NCBI RefSeq assembly: GCF_024267675.1
Contig: NZ_JALDYX010000008.1
Location: 1 to 64,000 of the forward strand
DNA from: Marinobacterium sedimentorum
GTDB taxonomy: Bacteria; Pseudomonadota; Gammaproteobacteria; Pseudomonadales; Balneatricaceae
Length of the DNA stretch: 64,000 nucleotides
Direction of reading: 5' to 3'
A program made the position numbers and the translations under genes. Shown one piece after another: positions 41,720 through 49,146 of the stretch (the stretch's first letter is position 1; every line of letters begins with the position of its first letter). The notes beneath the pieces are model-generated. The model had not been told where the DNA came from. It ran no database searches and saw only the letters and a program-made list of their open reading frames with translations.

Positions 41720-42742
41720 ATGGAAAATCGTTTTACTCTGGAAGATTATAACGCTAACTTTGATCCTTTTATTGGCGACGAGCGTCGGCCGAAAAAGTTA
41801 GTGGATTTTGAAAATGAGGTTAGATCCGCTTTTTTATCATTTCGTAATGAGTTACGTGAAGAAGACTTTTCGTATGTCCCAACAACGTTGTGGCATTACA
41901 CGACGACAGATTCTTTTTTCGAAATTCTAAAGACAAACTCCATTTTTCTAAGTGACTCTGACTATTTGAACGACCCTAATGAAGGATTGAAGCTATGTGA
42001 GGATTTGCTAGCTATCGGTGAGAATTTAAAGAATAAATCTTTTTCTAAACTAGTAAAGTCATATGTTGATAATAGAATATTATTATCATTGGGAAAGACA
42101 ATTGGTGATAGAACTACATCAGGTATTCATAATTGCTACCTTGCGTCTTTTTCGGCGACTAGTACCTCGCTCGATCAGTGGCGTTTGTATGGTGATGATG
42201 CCCGCGGTGTATGTATAGGCTTCGAAGGTAAAGCATTGATCGAAAGGCTTTGTGATAGAAATAAATTACACCTTCACAAAATAAGATACAAAACGATTGA
42301 TAGAAATAAAATTGTACAGCGTATCTATGATATGTATTCAGATTTTATTGGCAAGACCGATGTGTTTTGCAGTAATGATAAGTCACCTGCATGTTTTGAG
42401 GCTCTTAATTTCATTAAAAGTCAATTTTTAAATTTTATAAGCGACATTAGATATAGTATTAAGCATAAGGCTTATAAAAACGAAGATGAATGGAGGGTTA
42501 GATTGAGAAATGGAGCTGATTTTGTGCAGGAAGATATGCAATATTTGTCAAAAAGGAACGCTGTGACTGAAGTATATAAGTTGTCCGGTAAGAGTTACCA
42601 TGACCATAAGCTTCCGATTAGGAAGATCGTGTGCGGGCCTCTACATAATGAACATCTCACGAAACGATTCGTTGCATCATTGGAAGATGTGTACGGAAAG
42701 CTAATTGTAACTAAATCTAGGCTGCCTTATAGAGGTAGATAA
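41720..42742 (+). CDS. DUF2971-family protein (prophage cargo)
   Basis: The 340-residue protein has the DUF2971 pattern: TLWHYTTTDSFFEILKTNSI, LSDSDYLNDPNEG, YLASFSATSTSLDQWRLYGD and GVCIGFEGKALIE, then YKNEDEWRVRLR. The function of the family is not established; members are frequent in phages and defence islands. The gene is much more AT-rich than the phage core and faces opposite to the late genes, interrupting the S-to-V interval. It is therefore a moron expressed independently of lytic growth. Confidence 0.85.
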   Translation: MENRFTLEDYNANFDPFIGDERRPKKLVDFENEVRSAFLSFRNELREEDFSYVPTTLWHYTTTDSFFEILKTNSIFLSDSDYLNDPNEGLKLCEDLLAIGENLKNKSFSKLVKSYVDNRILLSLGKTIGDRTTSGIHNCYLASFSATSTSLDQWRLYGDDARGVCIGFEGKALIERLCDRNKLHLHKIRYKTIDRNKIVQRIYDMYSDFIGKTDVFCSNDKSPACFEALNFIKSQFLNFISDIRYSIKHKAYKNEDEWRVRLRNGADFVQEDMQYLSKRNAVTEVYKLSGKSYHDHKLPIRKIVCGPLHNEHLTKRFVASLEDVYGKLIVTKSRLPYRGR

Positions 42743-42753
42743 CTAGGATTTCG

Positions 42754-43194
42754 TTAAAAAATACTATTAATAAGAATTTCCTGAATCATATCCAGATCCC
42801 GCGCTGAGTAACCCAGCAGCTCCCGTTGCTGGTACTGCGCTTCGGGGCCGCCGGGGAATACGCGATCGCGCATGCCGTACTGGTGCACGCGGGCGATGCG
42901 GGCGATACGGCCGAAGAAGCCGACACTGACGCTATTGGCGTTGGAGCGGGCCTTGAGGAAGCGGGCCTGGCGCATCTTCAGGAACATGGCCTTGCGCTTG
43001 ATGCGCCCGGCCTTTTCCTCGCCGCTCCGCGGGGCGAAGGCGGTGCCGTCCGGGTTGTGCTGCTCGGCGATGCGCTGGCGCTGCGAGCGGCGCAGTTCGG
43101 TGGCCAGGGTACGGGCCAGCTGGCGGCGCTCGGCAGGACCGATTTTCTGCAACAGCGGCGTGACCCAGGTTTCGAGGCGCGTGAGGTCATTCAT
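42754..43194 (-). CDS. S: Tail completion protein gpS
   Basis: The 146-residue protein matches the phage virion morphogenesis family: DLTRLETWVTPLLQKIGPAE, RRQLARTLATELRRSQRQRI, and FFGRIARIARVHQYGMRDRV. It finishes tails so they can join heads. It overlaps gpR by eight bases. Confidence 0.92.
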   Translation of the reverse strand: MNDLTRLETWVTPLLQKIGPAERRQLARTLATELRRSQRQRIAEQHNPDGTAFAPRSGEEKAGRIKRKAMFLKMRQARFLKARSNANSVSVGFFGRIARIARVHQYGMRDRVFPGGPEAQYQQRELLGYSARDLDMIQEILINSIF

Positions 43195-43627
43195 TGACGA
43201 TCAGATCCTGCAGCGCCGCCGGATCCGGCAGGTTGTAGTCCGGTACCGGCTCGGCGGGATGATCGGTCTGGTAGTTGCCATCTTCGCCTTGGGTGACGAT
43301 CACGCGCTCGCTGAGCGGGATCGTCAAGGACAGGTCGATGCGGCTGTGGTCGATGACGTCGGCCTCGAACTTGATGGCGTCCGGCGCGATCTCGGGCTGC
43401 GCCGCCTTGAGCCAGGCCAGCAGCGGCACCAGGACGAGGTCGGTGTGCACGGAGAAGTCGGTGACGATGAGGTTCAGGTTGTACTCGTACTCGAAATGTA
43501 GCTTATCGGTCTGCAGCCGTTGGTGCAGGTTTCCGCTGTCGATGAATATCTGCAATTTCTCGGGGTTGGCCTGCAGTTCTTTGACGCTAGCGAGCAGGAA
43601 GTCGCGCAGTTGCAGCGGCTTTTTCAC
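43187..43627 (-). CDS. R: Tail completion protein gpR
   Basis: The 146-residue protein matches P2 gpR: MKKPLQLRDFLLASVKELQA, NPEKLQIFIDSGNLHQRLQT and EYNLNLIVTDFSVHTDLVLV. It acts with gpS in head-tail joining. Its start overlaps the end of the o-spanin gene. Confidence 0.92.
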   Translation of the reverse strand: MKKPLQLRDFLLASVKELQANPEKLQIFIDSGNLHQRLQTDKLHFEYEYNLNLIVTDFSVHTDLVLVPLLAWLKAAQPEIAPDAIKFEADVIDHSRIDLSLTIPLSERVIVTQGEDGNYQTDHPAEPVPDYNLPDPAALQDLIVNE

Positions 43628-43874
43628 GGTCTCTCTCCTGGCACTCGATGATGGAATCGACCCGGGCGGCGCACTGGCCCCAGGCGGCTTCGACGCGCTC
43701 GATGTCAGCCATCAGGCTGCCGTTGGTCGTTGGGTCCGTCGCCGGTAGCCGGCACGGGGTCATCAGCGGACAGGAACTGCTGATAATCAGCGGCGCCGGT
43801 GATGGCGGGGCGCTGGCGCAGCCGCCGAGCAGCATCAGGCAGGCGAGCAGCAGCCCACTGGCGATAGTTTTCAT
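43587..43874 (-). CDS. lysC: Outer-membrane spanin lipoprotein (LysC/Rz1-like)
   Basis: The 95-residue protein starts MKTIASGLLLACLMLLGGCA, a lipoprotein signal with lipobox LGGC (lipidated Cys19), followed by a short Pro-rich linker. It is encoded in another frame partly inside the i-spanin gene (43705-44145), the classical Rz/Rz1 nesting. With the inner spanin it disrupts the outer membrane at lysis. I shortened the longer frame (to 43997) to this start because of the signal. Confidence 0.88.
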   Translation of the reverse strand: MKTIASGLLLACLMLLGGCASAPPSPAPLIISSSCPLMTPCRLPATDPTTNGSLMADIERVEAAWGQCAARVDSIIECQERDREKAAATARLPAR

Positions 43875-44145
43875 TGTCGCGCTCCAGGTGCTTGAGAATG
43901 AGTTCCCGCTGGCCCAGGGCGGTGCGCAGGGCGGCCTGCTGGCGGTTGAGCGCCTGCAGGCTTTCATGTTGCGCAGCGGCTTGGCGTTCCAGCGCATCTA
44001 TTACGGCCAGGTTGCGCTGTGCCTCCTGTTCCGCCAGGACGGCGCGTTCGCGCTGGGCGTTCAGCTGCTGGTATTGCAGGTAGTTGCCAGCGCCCAGGAC
44101 CAGGGTAATCAGCACGACAACGGCAGCGATCGCCAGACGCGTCAT
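43705..44145 (-). CDS. lysB: Inner-membrane spanin (LysB/Rz-like)
   Basis: The 146-residue protein has an N-terminal membrane anchor (LAIAAVVVLITLVLGAGNYL) and a long periplasmic helix rich in Gln, Glu and Arg (residues 22-110). That is the inner spanin layout. It overlaps the endolysin stop by four bases and hosts the o-spanin gene in another frame. Confidence 0.88.
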   Translation of the reverse strand: MTRLAIAAVVVLITLVLGAGNYLQYQQLNAQRERAVLAEQEAQRNLAVIDALERQAAAQHESLQALNRQQAALRTALGQRELILKHLERDNENYRQWAAARLPDAARRLRQRPAITGAADYQQFLSADDPVPATGDGPNDQRQPDG

Positions 44146-44945
44146 GCGGCCACCGGGCGGTAACCGGCGTGGGCCTGTACCAGGCGTTCGTCGTATTTGT
44201 TTTTACGATAGGCCGGGCCGTTGTAGCGGCGGGCGAACTCGGTCCAGTTCAGGCCCTGCAGGGCGGTGTGTAGCTTGGCGTCGGCCGCTACGAAGCGCAC
44301 GAAGGCATCGAGCTGCTCACCCTCGCTGCGCTGCATTCGGTCGACGAAGTCGTGAATACTGGCGTACTCCAGCGCCTGCCAGTGGTAGCCCATGATCTGG
44401 AACAGACCCCAGGAGCAGGACTCCAGCGCGCTGGTGTCGTCAATACCGCGGGCCAGCTGCAGACGGTAGTGCTCGGTGGCGCCGCCCTTGTAGCCGCCCG
44501 GTGTCTTGTTGACCAGTGCCGGGTGGCGCTCGGCCAGTTGCGCGATCCGGTTCGCGTCGACGCCGTTCTGTGCCAGGCGTTTGCGCATGACGTGCCGCTC
44601 GTAGAGGATCACCGGCCGGCCATCTTCCAGGAAGCCATGCCCCCGGCTCTCCACTGCTTTTACGGCATGCACGCAGGCGAGGTCGACACCCAGCACCCGG
44701 GCCGCGGCTTCGATATCGGCCTGGCTCAAAAGATGGCTGGTGTCCCGTTTCAGCAGGGCGGCCCGGGTTTTGTCCCCGACGACGCCGTCGACCACCAGGT
44801 TGGCGGCACGCTGCAGGGCGATAACGGCGGCGGCGGTGTCGTCGCCAAATTTACCGCTAACGGTCACGCAGTAGCCGGCGGACGTCAGGCGCTGCTGCAG
44901 CAGCTCGACCTGCGGCCCCTTCGAGCCTGTCAGTATCAGTTCCAT
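44142..44945 (-). CDS. Endolysin: N-acetylmuramidase (DUF3380) with peptidoglycan-binding domain
   Basis: From the ATG at 44945 the 267-residue protein has an N-terminal PG_binding_1 domain (GPQVELLQQRLTSAGYCV, VVDGVVGDKTRAALL) and a C-terminal DUF3380 muramidase (AVESRGHGFLEDGRPVILYE, ESCSWGLFQIMGYHW, EFARRYNGPAYRKNKY). Glu in VESRG is the likely catalytic acid. There is no signal sequence, so release depends on the holin genes upstream. P2 uses a different (gpK) endolysin. Confidence 0.9.
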   Translation of the reverse strand: MELILTGSKGPQVELLQQRLTSAGYCVTVSGKFGDDTAAAVIALQRAANLVVDGVVGDKTRAALLKRDTSHLLSQADIEAAARVLGVDLACVHAVKAVESRGHGFLEDGRPVILYERHVMRKRLAQNGVDANRIAQLAERHPALVNKTPGGYKGGATEHYRLQLARGIDDTSALESCSWGLFQIMGYHWQALEYASIHDFVDRMQRSEGEQLDAFVRFVAADAKLHTALQGLNWTEFARRYNGPAYRKNKYDERLVQAHAGYRPVAA

Positions 44946-45223
44946 CGGTGTTCCCTCAGTCTCAGCAGCACGGCAACATTGCCGCGGGCGTAGTAGATCA
45001 GCGCGGTCAGCAGCAGCAGGGCTGCGATCAGCAGCGGGTGCAGGTCGGTAGCGTTGAATTTGCCCGTCAGCAGGCAGAGCGCGACGGAGCCTGTGACCAG
45101 GATCAGCAGGTAGGCCAGGGCTGATATCGAGCGCTTGAACGCCGCGCCGGCACGGCGATAGAACAGCAGGCGCCCGCAACTGGCGGCACAGGCGGCGAAC
45201 AGGATCAGATCGAGCGCATTCAC
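44936..45223 (-). CDS. Holin-like membrane protein
   Basis: The 95-residue protein starts at GTG 45223 with a GGGGGA site upstream, and the start overlaps the stop of the preceding membrane gene. It has three hydrophobic segments (LDLILFAACAASCGRLLFY, ALAYLLILVTGSVALCLL, LHPLLIAALLLLTALIYYA), fitting a class I holin or antiholin. Its end overlaps the endolysin start. Confidence 0.75.
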   Translation of the reverse strand: MNALDLILFAACAASCGRLLFYRRAGAAFKRSISALAYLLILVTGSVALCLLTGKFNATDLHPLLIAALLLLTALIYYARGNVAVLLRLREHRWN

Positions 45224-45570
45224 TTGATTTTCCCCCGGATGACGGTGATCAAATCCACGCCCTCCAGCCGCTTGACCAGCGGTGATGTGAGCGTGATGCA
45301 CAGCAGCCCGGCCAGAAAGCCGGCAACGCCGGTCTCCTGAATCGGCAGGTGGCTGATCAGCTCCGGTGCGGCGATGTAGCCCATGATCAGGCTGATCAGC
45401 AGGTAAATCGCACGCACGGCCAGCGACAGTTCCCGGGCTGACATGACGAACAGCGTGGCACCGGCGAAGGCGCCGATCAGGGCATTGCCGTCGATACCCG
45501 GAAACATCGAGGCCAGGCCGATGCCGGTGGTGGCGACAACGGTGACGGCGGTGGTGCTGGGCTCTGCCAT
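45220..45570 (-). CDS. Holin-like membrane protein
   Basis: The 116-residue protein has several hydrophobic stretches (GIGLASMFPGIDGNALIGAF, AIYLLISLIMGYIAAPEL, AGFLAGLLCITLTSPLV) and a short basic C-terminus, resembling the P2-type Phage_holin_8 group. It lies between gpX and the second holin-like gene. One may be holin and the other antiholin. Confidence 0.75.
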   Translation of the reverse strand: MAEPSTTAVTVVATTGIGLASMFPGIDGNALIGAFAGATLFVMSARELSLAVRAIYLLISLIMGYIAAPELISHLPIQETGVAGFLAGLLCITLTSPLVKRLEGVDLITVIRGKIK

Positions 45571-45580
45571 GGAGCTCTCC

Positions 45581-45796
45581 TTAATCCCAGAGGTGCAGCG
45601 TGGTGTCGGCCGGCTGGGTGTCGTCTGCGTCCGGCAGCGTGATCAGCAGGCCGTGCGGAAGAATCGGGCCGAGTTCGGCAAGACCGTGGTTGGCTTCGTA
45701 GACGCCCTCGGTGACGCGGCCTGTGCGGCCGTAGTGGCGCCAGCAGATCAGGTCGACGGTATCGCCCTGCATGGCCCGCACCTGCGTTTGGGCCAT
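45581..45796 (-). CDS. X: Tail protein gpX
   Basis: The 71-residue protein matches P2 gpX: VRAMQGDTVDLICWRHYGRT, then GVYEANHGLAELGPILPHGL. It is a LysM-like small tail protein. Its start overlaps the stop of gpL by one base. Confidence 0.93.
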   Translation of the reverse strand: MAQTQVRAMQGDTVDLICWRHYGRTGRVTEGVYEANHGLAELGPILPHGLLITLPDADDTQPADTTLHLWD

Positions 45797-46260
45797 CAGA
45801 TCAGCTCCACGGTGGTGCGTTGCCGGCCGCTGATGGCGCGGATGGCGATGATGGCCTGGCGGCGGTACTGCTCGATGGTTTCCTCAAGCGACTCGGCGCG
45901 CTGGGTGCCGTTGAGGGTGGAGTCGTAGTCGCGGTAGCGCTCGACCAACTCGGCTTTCGCCCAGCAGTAAACGGCGCGCTTGTACAGGGTGACGTAGGCG
46001 TTGACGCCGTCGATGGTGTCGCCTGGCGTGTCCTCGAGCGTGGTGTGGCCGGTGGCTTCCTGGTCGGCCTTCCAGCTTTTCAGGTTGTCATTGACGTCGA
46101 TGATGGCGCCGACCAGCGCGTGATTCAGCCGCTGCGGCGTGATGCTCTGGTCGATGCGCATGGCCTCGCGGCAGGCGCTGGGCGATATCGCCGGATAGAA
46201 ATCGGTGTTGGCGATATCGTCTTCGGCGACGGCGGGGCTGTTGGCAACGAATCCGGACAT
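45796..46260 (-). CDS. L: Head completion/stabilisation protein gpL
   Basis: The 154-residue protein matches P2 gpL: FYPAISPSACREAMRIDQSI, LVGAIIDVNDNLKSWKADQE and YKRAVYCWAKAELVERYRDY. It stabilises filled heads and prepares the neck. It precedes gpX in the O-to-lysis operon. Confidence 0.93.
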   Translation of the reverse strand: MSGFVANSPAVAEDDIANTDFYPAISPSACREAMRIDQSITPQRLNHALVGAIIDVNDNLKSWKADQEATGHTTLEDTPGDTIDGVNAYVTLYKRAVYCWAKAELVERYRDYDSTLNGTQRAESLEETIEQYRRQAIIAIRAISGRQRTTVELI

Positions 46261-46357
46261 GGCTGGCCTCGGTGTTGGGTCGGGCGGTGGAGGGGTGCGT
46301 CAGTGAGGATAAATCCAACATCGGCACACCTGCCGCCCGGGTGCGTGGGACGCTCGG

Positions 46358-47026
46358 TTAGGCTGGCCCGGAGGCCGCACTGTTCTTTTCCAGCTCGCGT
46401 TCGAGCTTGCCGATCAGGGTCTTAACGCCGGATCGTTCATCGTAGGTAAGGGCCGCGCGCAGCTGCAGCAGCGCGCATTCGGGTTCACTGTCGGCCAGGG
46501 CCATGCCCAGCGCCTTGTGCAGCTTGGCCCGCACCTGGTCGGGCATGTCCTGCTCGGCGGTGAGTTCAACGGCCTTGAGCAGGGTCGCTACGGGCACCCT
46601 TTGGTCGGTGCCTTTGTTGGCCGCGTCGGCAATTTCTTCGGCAATCACGCAGGCGGTTGAACGCTGGTATTTGTCGGGCATCGCCAGACCGTGGCGCAGC
46701 GCATACTCGGCGATCTCCAGCGCGCCGCCGTAGTAGCCCGCATCAATCGACCAGAGCATGACGGTCATCAGTACGTCATCCTGGGCGCCGGCGTCGGACT
46801 CCAGCACGCCCGCGATATAGGGGGCGTAACTGTCCAGCAGCTCGGCCTTGAGCAGGCCCTTGGCCTTGATGGACTCGATGGCCTTGAGCCGGCGGCGGTC
46901 TTCGTACAGTTGCGCCATCATCAGCTCGTACTGCGGTGCATCCGGCCGGACGTTGGATTCGGCGGCCCGGGCCGCCTCCTGGGCGGCCTGGACGCGCATA
47001 ACGTGGCGTTTGGCGGGTGAGATCAT
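46358..47026 (-). CDS. M: Small terminase subunit gpM
   Basis: The 222-residue protein matches P2 gpM: SPAKRHVMRVQAAQEAARAA, QYELMMAQLYEDRRRLKAIE and DVLMTVMLWSIDAGYYGGAL. With gpP it cuts and packages DNA at cos. Confidence 0.93.
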   Translation of the reverse strand: MISPAKRHVMRVQAAQEAARAAESNVRPDAPQYELMMAQLYEDRRRLKAIESIKAKGLLKAELLDSYAPYIAGVLESDAGAQDDVLMTVMLWSIDAGYYGGALEIAEYALRHGLAMPDKYQRSTACVIAEEIADAANKGTDQRVPVATLLKAVELTAEQDMPDQVRAKLHKALGMALADSEPECALLQLRAALTYDERSGVKTLIGKLERELEKNSAASGPA

Positions 47027-47080
47027 TGCAGCGTCTCCTGATCGGTGCTCTTCAGAACGGATGGGCTACCGGGGCCGGGC

Positions 47081-48097
47081 TTAGGCCGGATCCACGGTAA
47101 CGATGTTTTCGATCAGGCAGCCGCGGCCGTAGTCCTCGACCACGTAGTCGTCGTTCGAGGACTCGTAGTTCTCGATGCGATCGCGCTTGGGGTTGTCGAG
47201 GATGTGGCGGCGGCGCGCGCCGTCCTGGTAGTAGAGCGACAGGTTGTCGAAGGTGGTGATCAGCATGGTGCCGGCCGGCAGGAACGGCACCCGGGCCGCC
47301 GGCAGGCCGCCGACACGCTTCTGGCTCAGCACCACGTCGGTGGCCAGCATCTCGCTGGCAGGCTGAGCCTGGTTGATCAGCGGGAAATATTTGTCGGCCA
47401 GCAGATCCCGGCCCATGATCGCCACCAGGGCGGTATCCTCGCGGAACCAGACGTCGATCAGGTTGTTGACCGCATCGAACACCAGGGCGTCCAGGTTCTC
47501 GTAGTCACCGCCGGCAAAGACGTTGACGGCGCCGGAAGCCGCCACCACTTCGTCCATCACGCGGGCCGGGGCATCAGCGCGGTATTTCTGCAGCCAGCCG
47601 ATGTTCACGTCCTGCAGCAGCGGGTTGGTAACCCGGTCCGAGTCCGCGGCATAGCTGGTGCCGTTAAAGCCGATCATGATGCGGTCCAGCGCCTGGCGAT
47701 GCACGATGGCGTTGCGCACGCGGGTCTGGAAGTCGGGGAACTTGGCCCACATGTCCAGGGTGCCGTAGCGCAGGTGGGTGTCGTAGTTGTTCTTGCGGCA
47801 CTCGTAGCCTTTGGCGTCGACGGAGGTGGGATCCTGTGTCTGGCGATCGCCGGCGGAGGTGTCGGTGTTGCTGGCGATGGTGGAACCGACGCCCAGGCCG
47901 AGTTTCTCGCCCTTCATTTCGGTCACGCCGAACATATTGATTTTTCGCAGGAACTCGCTGCTTTCCTGAATCTTGGTTTCCAGGGTCTGCTGCACGCTCG
48001 GGGTGGCCGAGAACTTGACGGCGGCCGAGGGTACGCCGTTCAGCTTGGCGACCTGTTCGCAGTAGGCGTTGTATTTTTCCCGTGTTTCGTTGCGCAT
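47081..48097 (-). CDS. N: Major capsid protein gpN
   Basis: The 338-residue protein matches P2 gpN: MRNETREKYNAYCEQVAKLN, SEFLRKINMFGVTEMKGEKL and DMWAKFPDFQTRVRNAIVHR. It has the HK97 fold in this family. Its N-terminus is normally trimmed by gpO. Confidence 0.95.
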   Translation of the reverse strand: MRNETREKYNAYCEQVAKLNGVPSAAVKFSATPSVQQTLETKIQESSEFLRKINMFGVTEMKGEKLGLGVGSTIASNTDTSAGDRQTQDPTSVDAKGYECRKNNYDTHLRYGTLDMWAKFPDFQTRVRNAIVHRQALDRIMIGFNGTSYAADSDRVTNPLLQDVNIGWLQKYRADAPARVMDEVVAASGAVNVFAGGDYENLDALVFDAVNNLIDVWFREDTALVAIMGRDLLADKYFPLINQAQPASEMLATDVVLSQKRVGGLPAARVPFLPAGTMLITTFDNLSLYYQDGARRRHILDNPKRDRIENYESSNDDYVVEDYGRGCLIENIVTVDPA

Positions 48098-48146
48098 GGG
48101 GTGGATCTCCGTTCGTTAGGGGCTGTGTTCCGTTGTCGGTACCGGC

Positions 48147-48974
48147 TTAGCAGTCGGTAACCTGCTCGCCTTTACCCCCGGATGCCGGCGGGCGCACTGT
48201 GAAATTCGGGGTTTTCTCGAGCTGCTGCTTGAGTTCGGCCAGTTCGTCCTGGGCGGTTTTCAGGTCTGCGCTCAGTTGCTGCAGCTGCGCGCTGTTATCG
48301 CTGCCACCGGGTTGCAGGTTCTTGAATTTTTCCTGCAGGCTGGCGACCTCTTCAGCGACAGCCTCGATCGCCTGGGCAACGTCGCTGTCTTTTTCGGTGC
48401 GATCGGCGTCGGACTTGCGGAACATCTCCTTCACGCGGTCGACCAGGGAAGTGCTGTCGACGAATTCGAGCTCGACTTCACGGGCGGCGCTGAACAGGTT
48501 TTCCGGCTTTTGCTTGCGGGCGGCCAGTGGGTTGGTCTCGGCCTTGGCCGAGAACTGCAGCATTTCGGTGCTCAGCGAGGCCGGGGAGTCGGTGATGGCC
48601 AGGCCCTGCAGGTAGGCCTCGCCGGTATTGGCGAAATCGAAATCGATCTCCATCGATGTGTAGACCTTCTTGCGCTTTTTGTTGAGCGCAATCAGGTCGT
48701 CGTTCGGGGAAATCTCCGCCAGCAGGGCCAGCTTTTTCTTGCCGTCGATCTCGATGGTTTCGGTTTTCAGGGCCAGTACATCGCCAAAGGCGCCGAATGA
48801 ACTGTCGGGCGCCAGGCCGCGAATGTGCTCGCAGTTGATGCGGGCGCCGTACTTTTCGGGGTTGTAGTTCTTGGCCATCTGCGTCAGCCACTCGGGCTGA
48901 ATTTCGCGGCCGTCCGTGGTGTCGCCTTCAACGCCAATGCGGAAATGTTTGCTCTTGAGCGCTTTCTTGGCCAT
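48147..48974 (-). CDS. O: Capsid scaffold and protease gpO
   Basis: From the ATG at 48974 (AGGAG upstream) the 275-residue protein matches P2 gpO: KALKSKHFRIGVEGDTTDGR, INCEHIRGLAPDSSFGAFGD and GEAYLQGLAITDSPASLSTE, with a C-terminal coiled-coil scaffold (QLSADLKTAQDELAELKQQL). The His in INCEHI, the Asp in DSSFG and the Ser in DSPAS fit the serine-protease site. It is the first gene of the leftward capsid operon and diverges from gpP. Confidence 0.92.
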   Translation of the reverse strand: MAKKALKSKHFRIGVEGDTTDGREIQPEWLTQMAKNYNPEKYGARINCEHIRGLAPDSSFGAFGDVLALKTETIEIDGKKKLALLAEISPNDDLIALNKKRKKVYTSMEIDFDFANTGEAYLQGLAITDSPASLSTEMLQFSAKAETNPLAARKQKPENLFSAAREVELEFVDSTSLVDRVKEMFRKSDADRTEKDSDVAQAIEAVAEEVASLQEKFKNLQPGGSDNSAQLQQLSADLKTAQDELAELKQQLEKTPNFTVRPPASGGKGEQVTDC

Positions 48975-49081
48975 CGGTCCTGTCCTCTCCTGGTGCGCAG
49001 GTGCAGCGGCCTGATTGCCGCTCGTCGCTTGTGATGGGAGTAGGGTGGTCTGATGCGCGCGCGGCATCAATTTGGCCTGTA

Positions 49082-49100
49082 TGTATAGCCAGCAGGTACA
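49082..49100 (-). promoter_or_regulatory. Ogr-type late promoter element in the O/P divergent region
   Basis: TGTATAGCCAGCAGGTACA is a TGT-N13-ACA dyad with a GCGCGCGCG tract centred 32 bp to the left (49055-49063), the same geometry as at 34849 and 40461. It would drive the leftward capsid operon. A matching element for rightward P-Q was not found. Confidence 0.6.
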
Positions 49101-49146
49101 CGAGGGATAAAAAGGAGAGGAGACCGCGGGCCGCTACTCTGGCGGC

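Noticed and set aside
49082..49146. The TGT/ACA dyad as the promoter of the rightward P-Q operon
   Set aside because: The dyad centre is only 56 bases from the P start codon, leaving no room for a leader if it acts near -55; the GC tract also lies on the O side.
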